Shown here piece after piece: positions 7,737 through 16,629 of a stretch of 64,000 nucleotides of DNA (position 1 is the first letter of the stretch; every line of letters starts with the position of its first letter). Below the pieces are notes generated by a model, which saw only the letters and a program-made list of their open reading frames with translations, made no database searches and had not been told where the DNA came from. The position numbers and the translations under genes are program-made. This DNA comes from Pseudomonas fluorescens. GTDB lineage: Bacteria; Pseudomonadota; Gammaproteobacteria; Pseudomonadales; Pseudomonadaceae. The stretch spans positions 434,001 to 498,000 of the forward strand of contig NZ_CABVHU010000002.1 of NCBI RefSeq assembly GCF_902497855.1, read 5' to 3'.

Positions 7737-9930
7737 ATTCACGCAACCCATGGGCCAGCCGCTGGATCGAGTCGATGGCCAGCTGAAAGTGACCGGGCAG
7801 GCACGGTACGCGGGCGAGTTTCCCGAGGAAGGCCTGCTTCACGGCAGCGTTGTTTCCAGCACCATCGCCAGGGGGCGGGTGGTCCGGATTGATGCGTCGA
7901 AGGCATTGGCGCTGCCTGGTGTGATCGCGGTCATCGATCACACGAACCGGCCGAAAATCGCCAGCTACGACGAGCCCTACGAGGACGCCGACGCGGCAGA
8001 AGGTTCGCCGTTCCGCCCCTTGTACAACGACCGGGTTCTATACAGCGGCCAACCTCTGGCGCTGGTGATCGCCGATAACCTTGAACTGGCGCGGTATGCC
8101 GGTTCACTGGTGGTGATCGAATACGAATCTGAAGAGCATCAGACCGATCTGCTGACGCTGCAAGGTGAAGCCCGCGAGGCCCCCGCCGAACTGCCCAAAC
8201 CCCGTGGGAATTTTCAGGAGGAATTTGCCGGCGCGGCCATCAGCCTGGACCTGAACTACAGCACGCCGATCGAACATCACAACCCGATGGAGCCGCATGC
8301 CAGCACTGTCCTGTATCAGGCCGATGGCAGCCTGCACATCCACGACAAGACCCAAGGTACGCAGAACTGTCAGTCCTATGTGCAAAAGGTCTTTGGACTC
8401 GAGAAACAGCAAGTCAGAATTTTCGCGGCTTATGTCGGCGGCGCGTTCGGCTCGGGATTGCGCCCGCAATATCAACTTGTACTGGCGGTGATGGCGGCGC
8501 TGTCGCTCAAGCGCTCGGTGCGTGTGACGCTGACCCGGCAGCAGTTGTTCACGTTCGGCTACCGACCCCGCACGTTGCAGCGTCTGCAAATAGGAGCGGC
8601 AGCCAATGGTCGTCTGCTGGCGATCGCCCATACCGCCATTGGCCAGACCTCCAGATTCGAAGATTTCACCGAGCATGTGGTGGAGTGGAGCGGCATGCTC
8701 TATCACTGCGACAACGTGCAGTTGACCTACAAATTGCTGCCGCTGGATGTGTTCACGCCATTGGACATGCGCGCGCCGGGTGCGGCGCTGGGGCTGATCG
8801 GCCTGGAGTGCGCCATGGATGAACTGGCCTGCGCCCTGGCGATCGACCCTCTGCAGTTGCGCCTGACCAATTATGCCGAACGCAATCAGAACGAAGACAA
8901 ACCGTATTCCAGTAAGGCGCTGCGCGAGTGTTATGCCCAAGGCGCCAAGCGCTTCGGCTGGGAACAGCGCAATGCCGAACCCCGCAGCATGCGCCAGGGC
9001 CGGCAGCTGGTTGGCTGGGGCATGGCCGGTGGTGTCTGGGAGGCCATGCAGCAGAAGGCCAGTGCCAAAGCCAGTCTCGATCACCACGGCAAACTGACGG
9101 TCAGCAGTGCAACGACAGACATCGGCACCGGCACTTACACGGTGATGACGCAAATCGCCGCGCAGGCCTCGGGCGTTCCGGTGAAGGATGTTACCTTTAT
9201 CCTCGGCGACTCCTCATTGCCGACAGCGCCGTTACAGGGAGGATCGTTCACTGTCTCGTCAGTGGGCACCGCGGTGCAGCAGGCCTGCGAAGCATTAAAG
9301 GAAAAGCTGCTGGCAATCGCCCGGCAGACATCTGCGGCGTTCGCTGGCGTGACCTCGGAGCAGGCGGTTTTCGAAGAAGGGCATGTGTCCTTCGGCGAGG
9401 CACGGGTGGCATTGGCCGAGCTGGCACGGGACAGCGGGGAAGAGGTGATTGAGGTCCAGGTGGATGCCGAGCCCGACAAGAAACGCGAAGCCTATGCCAC
9501 CGCGACTCACTCGGCGGTGTTCGTCGAGGTATTGGTCGACGAGGACCTGGGCATCGTCAAGGTCAACCGGGTGGTCAGTGCGATTGCCGCAGGCCGGGTG
9601 GTCAACCCGAAAATGGCCCGCAGCCAGATCCTTGGTGGGGTCGTCTGGGGCATTGGCATGGCCTTGCACGAAGAGACTCAAACCGACCACGCGCTGGGCC
9701 GTCACATGAACCACAGCCTGGCCGAATACCACATCCCGGTAAACGCCGACATCGGCGACATTGACGTACTGTTTGTCGAAGAACACGACGAGATCGTCAA
9801 CGCCCTGGGTTCCAAGGGGGTGGGCGAAATCGGCATCGTCGGGGTGGCGGCAGCCGTGGCCAATGCCATCTACCACGCCACCGGCACACGGGTGCGGGAT
9901 TTCCCGATCACCTTGGACAAACTGCTTTAG
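7729..9930 (+). CDS. Molybdenum hydroxylase molybdopterin-binding subunit (PaoC/YagR-like)
   Basis: The 733-residue large subunit binds the molybdenum cofactor and the substrate. Recognisable parts are the N-terminal RVDGQLKVTGQARYAGEF, the cofactor segment YVGGAFGSGL, the TDIGTGTYTVMTQ loop and the C-terminal KGVGEIGIVG, whose glutamate (about residue 700) is the general base of the family. Length and subunit order match PaoABC-type aldehyde oxidoreductases. No XdhC/PaoD-like maturation factor is adjacent. The substrate is unknown; an aromatic or other aldehyde is the best guess from family. The stop codon overlaps the stop of the convergent MFS gene. Confidence 0.93.
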   Translation: MNKFTQPMGQPLDRVDGQLKVTGQARYAGEFPEEGLLHGSVVSSTIARGRVVRIDASKALALPGVIAVIDHTNRPKIASYDEPYEDADAAEGSPFRPLYNDRVLYSGQPLALVIADNLELARYAGSLVVIEYESEEHQTDLLTLQGEAREAPAELPKPRGNFQEEFAGAAISLDLNYSTPIEHHNPMEPHASTVLYQADGSLHIHDKTQGTQNCQSYVQKVFGLEKQQVRIFAAYVGGAFGSGLRPQYQLVLAVMAALSLKRSVRVTLTRQQLFTFGYRPRTLQRLQIGAAANGRLLAIAHTAIGQTSRFEDFTEHVVEWSGMLYHCDNVQLTYKLLPLDVFTPLDMRAPGAALGLIGLECAMDELACALAIDPLQLRLTNYAERNQNEDKPYSSKALRECYAQGAKRFGWEQRNAEPRSMRQGRQLVGWGMAGGVWEAMQQKASAKASLDHHGKLTVSSATTDIGTGTYTVMTQIAAQASGVPVKDVTFILGDSSLPTAPLQGGSFTVSSVGTAVQQACEALKEKLLAIARQTSAAFAGVTSEQAVFEEGHVSFGEARVALAELARDSGEEVIEVQVDAEPDKKREAYATATHSAVFVEVLVDEDLGIVKVNRVVSAIAAGRVVNPKMARSQILGGVVWGIGMALHEETQTDHALGRHMNHSLAEYHIPVNADIGDIDVLFVEEHDEIVNALGSKGVGEIGIVGVAAAVANAIYHATGTRVRDFPITLDKLL

Positions 9931-11165
9931 GCCCGGGCTTCTTCCGCCGGCACATGCATGCGGTCGCGGTTGGCCAAGGTCGGAAACAGCTTGATCCAGA
10001 CCCCGGTCACCACCAGCGTGCCGATGCCGCCCATGACCACCGCCGGCACCGTGCCGAACCAATGGGCGGTCAGGCCGGATTCAAACTCGCCCAACTGGTT
10101 CGAGGCGCCGATGAACAGGCCGTTCACGGCGCTGACCCGGCCGCGCATTTCGTCCGGGGTTTCCAGTTGCACGAACGAGGCGCGGATCACCATGCTGATC
10201 ATGTCCGCGGCGCCCAGTACCACCAGGACCGCGAGGGAAAACCAGAAGGACGTCGACAGGCCGAACGCAATAGTCGCCACGCCAAACACGCCCACCGCGG
10301 TGAACATCACTCGTCCGACCTTGCGATCCACGGAAAACCGCGCCAGCCAAAGCGACATCAGCAGCGCCCCCACCGCCGGGGCTGAACGCAACAGGCCCAG
10401 GCCCCAGGGGCCCGTCAACAGAATGTCCTTGGCGAACACGGGCAGCAGCGCAGTCGCGCCACCGAGCAGCACTGCAAACAGATCCAGGGAAATCGCCCCG
10501 AGGATATCCGGACGGCTACGAATGAAGCGGATGCCTGCCAGCAACGAATCCAGGGTGGCCTTGCCCTTGTTCAGCGGTGTCTGCCGGCCGGGCAGGTTGA
10601 GCATCAGTCCACAGGCGATGACGTAGAGGATCACGGTCGGCCCATACACCCAGACACTGCCGAAGGCGTAGAGCAAGCCGCCGAGGGCCGGGGCGACGAT
10701 GGTCGCCGATTGTTGGGCGGACTGGGCGGCCGCGACGGCACGGGGAAACAACGCGCTGGGCACGATGCTTGGCAACAGGGCCTGGGTGGTCGGCATTTCG
10801 AAGGAACGTGCGGCACCGAGCAGGAACGCGAGGATGAAGATCATTTCCCGGGTGACATGATCGGTCGCACTGCCGATGGCCAGGGACAGGGCGATCAGGG
10901 CTTGCAGGGACTGGCAGATTGCCGCGACCTTGCGCCGGTCATAACGGTCCGCGACATGCCCGGTATGCAGCATGAACAGCACCCGCGGGGCAAATTCCAC
11001 CAGGCCGACCAGGCCCAGGTCGAGCACATTGCCAGTCAGCTGATACAGGTTCCAGCCGATGGCCACGGTGAGCATCTGAAAGCCGCTGGCGGTAAACACC
11101 CGGGCCAGCCAGAACGCGATGAAAGGGCGGTGATGACGTAACAGCAAGGGCGCTTGGCTGGGCAT
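9927..11165 (-). CDS. MFS transporter, DHA3/EntS-like
   Basis: A 412-residue inner-membrane protein with about 12 hydrophobic segments and the MFS motif GHVADRYDRRKV between TM2 and TM3. The start PFIAFWLARVFTASGFQM and the LPSIVPSALFPRAVAAAQ segment resemble the EntS-type drug/siderophore exporters of the DHA3 branch. No siderophore genes are close, so the cargo is open. It is convergent with the molybdenum hydroxylase, and the two stop codons overlap by 4 bp, leaving no room for a terminator. Confidence 0.87.
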   Translation of the reverse strand: MPSQAPLLLRHHRPFIAFWLARVFTASGFQMLTVAIGWNLYQLTGNVLDLGLVGLVEFAPRVLFMLHTGHVADRYDRRKVAAICQSLQALIALSLAIGSATDHVTREMIFILAFLLGAARSFEMPTTQALLPSIVPSALFPRAVAAAQSAQQSATIVAPALGGLLYAFGSVWVYGPTVILYVIACGLMLNLPGRQTPLNKGKATLDSLLAGIRFIRSRPDILGAISLDLFAVLLGGATALLPVFAKDILLTGPWGLGLLRSAPAVGALLMSLWLARFSVDRKVGRVMFTAVGVFGVATIAFGLSTSFWFSLAVLVVLGAADMISMVIRASFVQLETPDEMRGRVSAVNGLFIGASNQLGEFESGLTAHWFGTVPAVVMGGIGTLVVTGVWIKLFPTLANRDRMHVPAEEARA

Positions 11166-11350
11166 CGGAGGGCAAATCCGGGCAAAGGGAAGGGCGAGAT
11201 TATCACCAACCTGTAACCAGAAGTTGCAAGGCTGGAAGATTTAGTTAGCTAGACACCGATATGTCTGGCCCGGGTCAGTGAGGCAACCTGTCACGCGGCA
11301 AAAGACCACAGCGTCCATCGCCAAAAAGCGGACTACTCTTTCAACGTTGC

Positions 11351-11364
11351 TTGATCCAGATCAA
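11351..11364. promoter_or_regulatory. Consensus ANR/FNR box upstream of cioAB
   Basis: TTGATCCAGATCAA matches the TTGAT-N4-ATCAA consensus of ANR/FNR exactly. It lies 162 bp before the cioA ATG in a 360-bp gap with no gene. In P. aeruginosa, ANR is known to repress cioAB when oxygen is low, so the same control is likely here. Confidence 0.85.
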
Positions 11365-11525
11365 GACCCTTGGTGGAAATGATCCGGTGGCCAGATGGCC
11401 AGACTCCCTACGTTGTGATGTTTGCAAAAAAAGAACGAATTCGAATTCGCCACACTCCATATCCGTGGGGGCAGTGGGTGCAGGCCGCAGGCCTTCAGCC
11501 GGTATTACCTGACAGAGGAAGACTT

Positions 11526-12968
11526 ATGTTCGGTTTGGAGGCTCTTGATCTCGCCCGAATCCAATTCGCGTTCACCATCTCGTTCCACATTCTGTTCCCG
11601 GCCATCACCATCGGCCTGGCGAGTTACCTGGCGGTGCTCGAAGGGCTGTGGCTGAAAACCAACAACAACACGTATCGCGACCTTTACCACTTCTGGTCGA
11701 AGATCTTTGCCGTCAACTTCGGCATGGGCGTGGTCTCGGGGCTGGTCATGGCCTATCAGTTCGGCACCAACTGGAGCCGTTTCTCGGACTTCGCCGGTGC
11801 CGTGACCGGGCCGTTGCTGACGTACGAGGTGTTGACGGCGTTCTTCCTCGAAGCCGGTTTCCTGGGGGTGATGCTGTTCGGCTGGAACAAGGTCGGGCGC
11901 AACCTGCACTTCTTCTCGACGGTCATGGTCGCCATTGGCACCCTGATCTCGACCTTCTGGATTCTTGCCTCCAATAGCTGGATGCAGACGCCGCAGGGCT
12001 ACGAAATCGTCAATGGCCAGGTGATTCCGGTGGACTGGCTGGCGGTGATCTTCAACCCGTCGTTCCCCTACCGCCTGATGCATATGGCGACGGCAGCATT
12101 CGTCGCGACCGCATTTTTCGTCGGCTCCTCGGCGGCCTGGCATTTGCTGCGCGGCAAGGACAACCCGGCGATCCGCACCATGCTCTCGATGGCCATGTGG
12201 ATGGCCCTGATCGTGGCGCCCATCCAGGCGGTCATCGGTGACTTCCACGGGCTCAACACGCTCAAGCATCAGCCGGCGAAAATTGCCGCGATCGAAGGTC
12301 ACTGGGAAAACCATGGCGATGAGCCGACCCCGCTGATTCTGTTCGGCTGGCCGGACATGAAAGAAGAGCGGACCAAATTCGCGGTAGAAATTCCGTACCT
12401 GGGCAGCCTGATCCTGACTCACTCACTGGACAAGCAGGTGCCGGCGCTCAAGGAGTTCCCGCCTGAGGATCGGCCGAATTCGACCATCGTGTTCTGGTCG
12501 TTCCGGGTCATGGTGGGGCTGGGCATGCTGATGATCTTTACCGGTCTGTGGAGCCTGTGGCTGCGCAAAAGCGACAAGCTGTATACCTCGCGACCGTTCC
12601 TGTACCTGGCGTTGTGGATGGGGCCGTCTGGCCTGATCGCGATCCTCGCCGGTTGGTTCACCACTGAAATCGGCCGTCAGCCGTGGGTGGTCTACGGCCT
12701 GATGCGCACGGCGGATGCCTCCTCCAATCACAGCTTCATGCAGATGAGCATCACGCTGGTCCTGTTCGTGGTGGTGTATTTCGCGCTGTTCGGTGCCGGT
12801 CTGGGCTACATGATGCGCCTGGTGCGCAAAGGGCCGAAGATCGACGAAGGCAAGGAAACCAACGAAGGGGGCCCTGGCCAGAAACGCACACCGGCTCGTC
12901 CGCTGTCCGCTGCCGACGAAGACAACGACGACGCTGACAACCGCTCCAGCCTGACCAAGGAGATTTGA
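11526..12968 (+). CDS. cioA: Cyanide-insensitive terminal oxidase subunit I
   Basis: CioA is the cytochrome bd-type quinol oxidase subunit that oxidises ubiquinol and reduces oxygen in the inner membrane; it tolerates cyanide. The 480-residue protein starts MFGLEALDLARIQFAFTISFH with a ligand-type His, contains FHGLNTLKHQPAKIAAIEGHW and GRQPWVVYG, and has a short quinol loop as in the Cio subgroup. The ATG at 11526 follows a good GAGGAAG site; upstream in-frame sequence has no family similarity. The C-terminal tail is hydrophilic and acidic. cioB follows after 3 bp, and a consensus ANR box lies upstream. Confidence 0.95.
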   Translation: MFGLEALDLARIQFAFTISFHILFPAITIGLASYLAVLEGLWLKTNNNTYRDLYHFWSKIFAVNFGMGVVSGLVMAYQFGTNWSRFSDFAGAVTGPLLTYEVLTAFFLEAGFLGVMLFGWNKVGRNLHFFSTVMVAIGTLISTFWILASNSWMQTPQGYEIVNGQVIPVDWLAVIFNPSFPYRLMHMATAAFVATAFFVGSSAAWHLLRGKDNPAIRTMLSMAMWMALIVAPIQAVIGDFHGLNTLKHQPAKIAAIEGHWENHGDEPTPLILFGWPDMKEERTKFAVEIPYLGSLILTHSLDKQVPALKEFPPEDRPNSTIVFWSFRVMVGLGMLMIFTGLWSLWLRKSDKLYTSRPFLYLALWMGPSGLIAILAGWFTTEIGRQPWVVYGLMRTADASSNHSFMQMSITLVLFVVVYFALFGAGLGYMMRLVRKGPKIDEGKETNEGGPGQKRTPARPLSAADEDNDDADNRSSLTKEI

Positions 12969-12971
12969 ATC

Positions 12972-13979
12972 ATGGGTATCGATCTTCCGCTGATCTGGGC
13001 CGTGATCATCATCTTCGGCATCATGATGTACGTGGTCATGGACGGCTTCGATCTGGGCATTGGCATTCTCTTCCCGTTCATCAAGGGCAAGACCGACCGT
13101 GACGTCATGATGAACACTGTCGCGCCGGTCTGGGACGGCAACGAAACCTGGCTGGTTCTGGGGGGGGCGGCGTTGTTTGGCGCGTTCCCGCTGGCCTATT
13201 CGGTGGTGCTCTCGGCCTTGTACCTGCCGCTGATTTTCATGCTGATCGGCCTGATTTTCCGGGGCGTGGCCTTCGAGTTCCGCTTCAAGGCCAAGGACCA
13301 CAAGCGCCACCTCTGGGACAAGGCGTTCATTGGCGGCTCGATTGCCGCCACGTTCTTCCAGGGCGTGGCGCTCGGTGCGTTCATTGATGGGTTTCCGGTG
13401 GAAAATCGTCAGTTCGCCGGTGGCTCGCTGGATTGGCTGACGCCGTTCACGATGTTCTGCGGTGCGGCGCTGGTGGTGGCTTATGCGCTGCTCGGATGCA
13501 CCTGGCTGATCATGAAAACCGAAGGCAAACTGCAAGAACAGATGCATGACCTGGCGCGGCCACTGGCGTTCGTGCTGCTGGCAGTGATCGGTATCGTCAG
13601 CATCTGGACGCCATTGGCTCACGCCGACATCGCCGCTCGCTGGTTCAGCCTGCCAAACCTGTTCTGGTTCCTGCCGGTGCCGATCCTGGTGCTGGTGACC
13701 CTGTACGGATTGATTCGCGCCGTGGCCCGCAATGCGCATTACACGCCGTTCCTGCTGACACTGGTGCTGATTTTCCTCGGCTACAGCGGTCTGGGTATCA
13801 GCTTGTGGCCGAACATCGTGCCGCCCTCGATCTCGATCTGGGACGCCGCAGCCCCGCCACAAAGCCAGGGCTTCATGCTGGTGGGAACGTTGTTCATCAT
13901 CCCGTTCATCCTGGGGTACACCTTCTGGAGCTACTACGTGTTCCGGGGCAAGGTCACCCACGAAGATGGCTACCACTAG
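12972..13979 (+). CDS. cioB: Cyanide-insensitive terminal oxidase subunit II
   Basis: The 335-residue hydrophobic subunit II of the bd-type oxidase, which stabilises the haem-bearing subunit I. Typical motifs are VVMDGFDLGIGILFPF, APVWDGNETWLVLGGAALFGAFP and the GSLDWLTPFTMFCGAALV region. It starts 3 bp after cioA, so the pair is co-transcribed. A third, very small gene follows at 14028. The C-terminus (FILGYTFWSYYVFRGKV) is a typical last membrane helix. Confidence 0.96.
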   Translation: MGIDLPLIWAVIIIFGIMMYVVMDGFDLGIGILFPFIKGKTDRDVMMNTVAPVWDGNETWLVLGGAALFGAFPLAYSVVLSALYLPLIFMLIGLIFRGVAFEFRFKAKDHKRHLWDKAFIGGSIAATFFQGVALGAFIDGFPVENRQFAGGSLDWLTPFTMFCGAALVVAYALLGCTWLIMKTEGKLQEQMHDLARPLAFVLLAVIGIVSIWTPLAHADIAARWFSLPNLFWFLPVPILVLVTLYGLIRAVARNAHYTPFLLTLVLIFLGYSGLGISLWPNIVPPSISIWDAAAPPQSQGFMLVGTLFIIPFILGYTFWSYYVFRGKVTHEDGYH

Positions 13980-14027
13980 AGGTAATGGCGCAGGCCTGAT
14001 ACCTGCGCCGTTTCAGAGGAGATCACG

Positions 14028-14198
14028 ATGATGGCAGGCAAACATTCCTTGCAGGAAATCGAAGCAGCAGAGAAAAAGCCGCTGTGGCAACGACTGGGCT
14101 GGCTGGCGATGATCTGGACCGGCAGCGTCGTGGCGCTATTTATCGTCGCCAGCCTGATGCGCATGTTCATGAACGCCGCGGGCTTGTCGACTCACTGA
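14028..14198 (+). CDS. Small membrane protein DUF2474, CydX/CioZ-like oxidase partner
   Basis: A 56-residue reading frame with a good ribosome site (AGAGGAGATCACG) starting at the double ATG 14028/14031. It has a charged amphipathic N-terminus (LQEIEAAEKKPLWQRLGW) and one membrane helix (LAMIWTGSVVALFIVASLM). This matches the DUF2474 pattern of tiny proteins found directly after cioB, analogous to CydX, which stabilises cytochrome bd. It lies 48 bp after cioB and before the terminator at 14241, so it belongs to the operon. Automated calling often misses it because of its size. Confidence 0.82.
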   Translation: MMAGKHSLQEIEAAEKKPLWQRLGWLAMIWTGSVVALFIVASLMRMFMNAAGLSTH

Positions 14199-14240
14199 TT
14201 GCGCAACATCCCGTCCCGTTGCCTTGCGGCGCGGATTTTC

Positions 14241-14265
14241 AACCCTCCACCAGCGGAGGGTTTTT
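14241..14265 (+). terminator. Rho-independent terminator after the cio operon
   Basis: AACCCTCC and GGAGGGTT pair around a 6-nt loop and are followed by TTTTT-rich sequence on the plus strand. It separates the cio operon from convergent rlmG. Confidence 0.85.
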
Positions 14266-14273
14266 CTTCGGGA

Positions 14274-15398
14274 TTATTTTCGGGCCTTGAGGATCACGAA
14301 CTTGGGCGTGGCGGCCACTTGTTCGACTCCGCGAAACAGGCGCGCGAGCTTGCTGTGATAACCCAGGTGACGGTTGCCGACGATGTACAACGCGCCGCCC
14401 ACCACCAAGGCTTCACGTGCCTGTTGGAACATCCGCCAGGCCAGGAAGTCGCCGACCACTTGTTGCTGGTGAAACGGCGGGTTGCACAGCACCACGTCCA
14501 GAGACTGGGGTTCCTGCCCGGCCAAACCATCGCCGGCACGCACGATGACTGGCCGATCACCCAGCGCCTTGTGCCAGTTCTCGGTCGCCGATTGCACGGC
14601 CATGAACGACTCGTCCACCAGCGTGTAAAGGGCTTCAGGGTTTTGCAGGGCGCTGGCAATGGCCAGAACACCGTTACCGCAACCGAGGTCGGCGACCCGT
14701 GCCGCGCCGAGGTTCCTGGGCAAGTGCGGCAGAAAGGCCCGCGTGCCGATATCCAGCCCTTCACGGCAGAACACGTTGGCATGGTTGAGCAGTTCGATCG
14801 CAGGTTCGTCGAGTCGATAGCGAGTCGGGTAGGGCGAGACAGCGGGCACTTTGGCCTCAGCGTCAGCGATCAACAGCCGGGCTTTCTTCACCGCCAGCGA
14901 GGCGTGCACCGGCCCGATGTAACGCTCCAGCAGATCGCCCGCCGCGCGGGGCAGATGCTTGATCATGGCGCCGGCAATCACTTGGGCGCCCGGTGCCAAC
15001 TGGCCCTGCAGGCGGATCAGTTGCTCCTCCAGCAAGGCCAGGGTTTTCGGCACCCGGATCAATACCCGGTCAAACGGACCCGTGAGCGCTTCGCTGGCAG
15101 GGACGCTCGGCACCGCATCAAATGCCTCGCCATTTCGGATCAGATTCTTTTCCAGCCCTTGAAAGGCCAGGAATGAATCGCCGCTGCTGATCACCCGGAC
15201 CTTGCCCTGCAGACTGGCGGCCAATGCGCCGAAGCTGTCGTTGAGCACCAGCACTCGAGAGTCTGCGCCCGGTTGCTGTTCGGCCAGATAAGTGAGCAGG
15301 TATTCATCCGCGGCATCAAACGCCTGCAGCGGTTCGTTCTGCTGTTCGGGCTGGCGGATCAGGTCAAGTCGGGCGAAGGGTGTTTCGAGCAAGGGCAT
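14274..15398 (-). CDS. rlmG: 23S rRNA (guanine-N2-)-methyltransferase RlmG
   Basis: RlmG methylates G1835 of 23S rRNA. The 374-residue protein, taken from the ATG giving MPLLETPFARLDL, has a degenerate N-terminal methyltransferase-like half and an active C-terminal half with VADLGCGNGVLAI (SAM site) and LCNPPFHQQ (NPPF motif). The related small-subunit enzyme RsmC shares this layout, but the N-terminus and length fit pseudomonad RlmG. It is a single-gene unit, convergent with cioAB. Confidence 0.92.
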   Translation of the reverse strand: MPLLETPFARLDLIRQPEQQNEPLQAFDAADEYLLTYLAEQQPGADSRVLVLNDSFGALAASLQGKVRVISSGDSFLAFQGLEKNLIRNGEAFDAVPSVPASEALTGPFDRVLIRVPKTLALLEEQLIRLQGQLAPGAQVIAGAMIKHLPRAAGDLLERYIGPVHASLAVKKARLLIADAEAKVPAVSPYPTRYRLDEPAIELLNHANVFCREGLDIGTRAFLPHLPRNLGAARVADLGCGNGVLAIASALQNPEALYTLVDESFMAVQSATENWHKALGDRPVIVRAGDGLAGQEPQSLDVVLCNPPFHQQQVVGDFLAWRMFQQAREALVVGGALYIVGNRHLGYHSKLARLFRGVEQVAATPKFVILKARK

Positions 15399-15576
15399 GG
15401 TGCGGGGACTCTGGGAAATCAACAGGGGCAATCAACAGGTCTCCCGCGACCCGGGGGGCTTTTGTAGCGCGCGAGACCATCCGAGCGTACTTCGTCGTGA
15501 GCTTCGCACGTCATCACTCAGGAAGGACCGCAAATGGTACGTTTTTTTCTTTTGGATTACTCGCAAGTTTTATCAA

Positions 15577-16311
15577 TCATCGCATCGTATTGCTACTGAG
15601 ATAGCCTTCCTTGGTTGCGGTGATGACTGCCGCAATCTTGTTGTTGACGCGGAGTTTCACAATCGCGCTCTGCACATGAAAATTGATGGTGCGTGGGCTG
15701 AGGTTGAGAATTCTGGCGCTCTCATAAGCAGTCTTGCCATCGGCTGCCAGTTTCAACACGTCGATTTCCCTGTCGGACAAATGTGAAGCGGGCGGTGCCG
15801 TGGCTTTTTTTGGCAAGGTCTGCGAGATCAAGGCATGCAGATGGCGGCCCATGAAGACTGAAAAGCCGAGATGTTCATATAGCTCGAACGCAGTGATCGG
15901 GCAATGGCTTCTAGCCAGGCTCAGAATGCTGCAAAACTCGCGGTCCTCGTCATGAATGGCGTGTGACCAGCCGTGCTGCAGGCCCTGGGTTTCAAGCGCT
16001 TCCCACAGTGTTGGAACGGTAGCGAAGAGCTCTTCACTCCAAAGAACCGGCAATGTGGAATGATTGCAATGAGCCACTACTGGATCGATTGCTCTCATTT
16101 GTTTCTGTTCGTATTCCTTGTTCCAGGCCGCAGGGTAGTTATTGATCTTGATAGTGTCGTATTGGTCGAGGCTGGTTTTATAAGTTGTTGAAAATGCGAA
16201 AAATTTGAATCCTATATTTTTCGCGAAACCAAGTGCGATGCGGTAGGCGGTATCAATCTCCGTTGTGCACGACAGTTGGTTTAATTGTGACTCCATCCAC
16301 CTTTCCATCAT
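15577..16311 (-). CDS. LuxR-type regulator with autoinducer-binding domain (solo)
   Basis: A 244-residue protein with an N-terminal autoinducer-binding domain and a C-terminal LuxR helix-turn-helix (about 176-235; LSDREIDVLKLAADGKT and LNLSPRTINFHVQSAIVKL). The six ligand-pocket positions conserved in acyl-homoserine-lactone receptors appear present: W63, Y67, D76, P77, W91 and G114. No luxI-type synthase is in the window, so it is a LuxR solo that may sense signals from neighbours or another locus. The gene and its upstream gap are visibly richer in AT than the flanking genes, hinting at later acquisition. Target genes are unknown. Confidence 0.9.
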   Translation of the reverse strand: MMERWMESQLNQLSCTTEIDTAYRIALGFAKNIGFKFFAFSTTYKTSLDQYDTIKINNYPAAWNKEYEQKQMRAIDPVVAHCNHSTLPVLWSEELFATVPTLWEALETQGLQHGWSHAIHDEDREFCSILSLARSHCPITAFELYEHLGFSVFMGRHLHALISQTLPKKATAPPASHLSDREIDVLKLAADGKTAYESARILNLSPRTINFHVQSAIVKLRVNNKIAAVITATKEGYLSSNTMR

Positions 16312-16629
16312 GGGTCTCCATTATTATCGGGGTTGGCGCCAAATTGGATCCGAGATCCGGCACGCACCGAGTGTAGGACGAATCCTACTGCGCGGTGAGA
16401 ATTTTTAGATTGCTGGTACATTAAAAACTAAATATCCAGTTCTAATACAACACGGAGGTAAATGACGCGTTTAATATGATTTGACTGTTACTGCGTGGAC
16501 GCAGGGAGTTGTGAAAAAATTGTGAAAACGTGTAATCAATTCTCGTTAATAAAAGGCACTACAAATCGTCGGTGTTTAATGGTCTTGTTTTGCGGGACAC
16601 TGGACGCTATCAGTTGTAGGGAGCGATCC
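16312..16629. other. AT-rich divergent promoter region between the luxR solo and fprB
   Basis: This 318-bp gap has no gene I can support. It holds a palindrome at 16373-16388 and several AT-rich stretches suitable for promoters of both divergent genes. Confidence 0.5.
16373..16388. promoter_or_regulatory. Palindrome GTAGGA-N4-TCCTAC, possible operator
   Basis: A perfect 6-bp inverted repeat (GTAGGACGAATCCTAC) centred about 70 bp upstream of the LuxR-type start codon. It could be an autoregulatory operator; it does not match a classic lux box. Confidence 0.4.

Noticed and set aside
16373..16388. Classic lux box for the LuxR solo
   Set aside because: The palindrome has the wrong sequence and length for a typical lux box; listed only as a possible operator.
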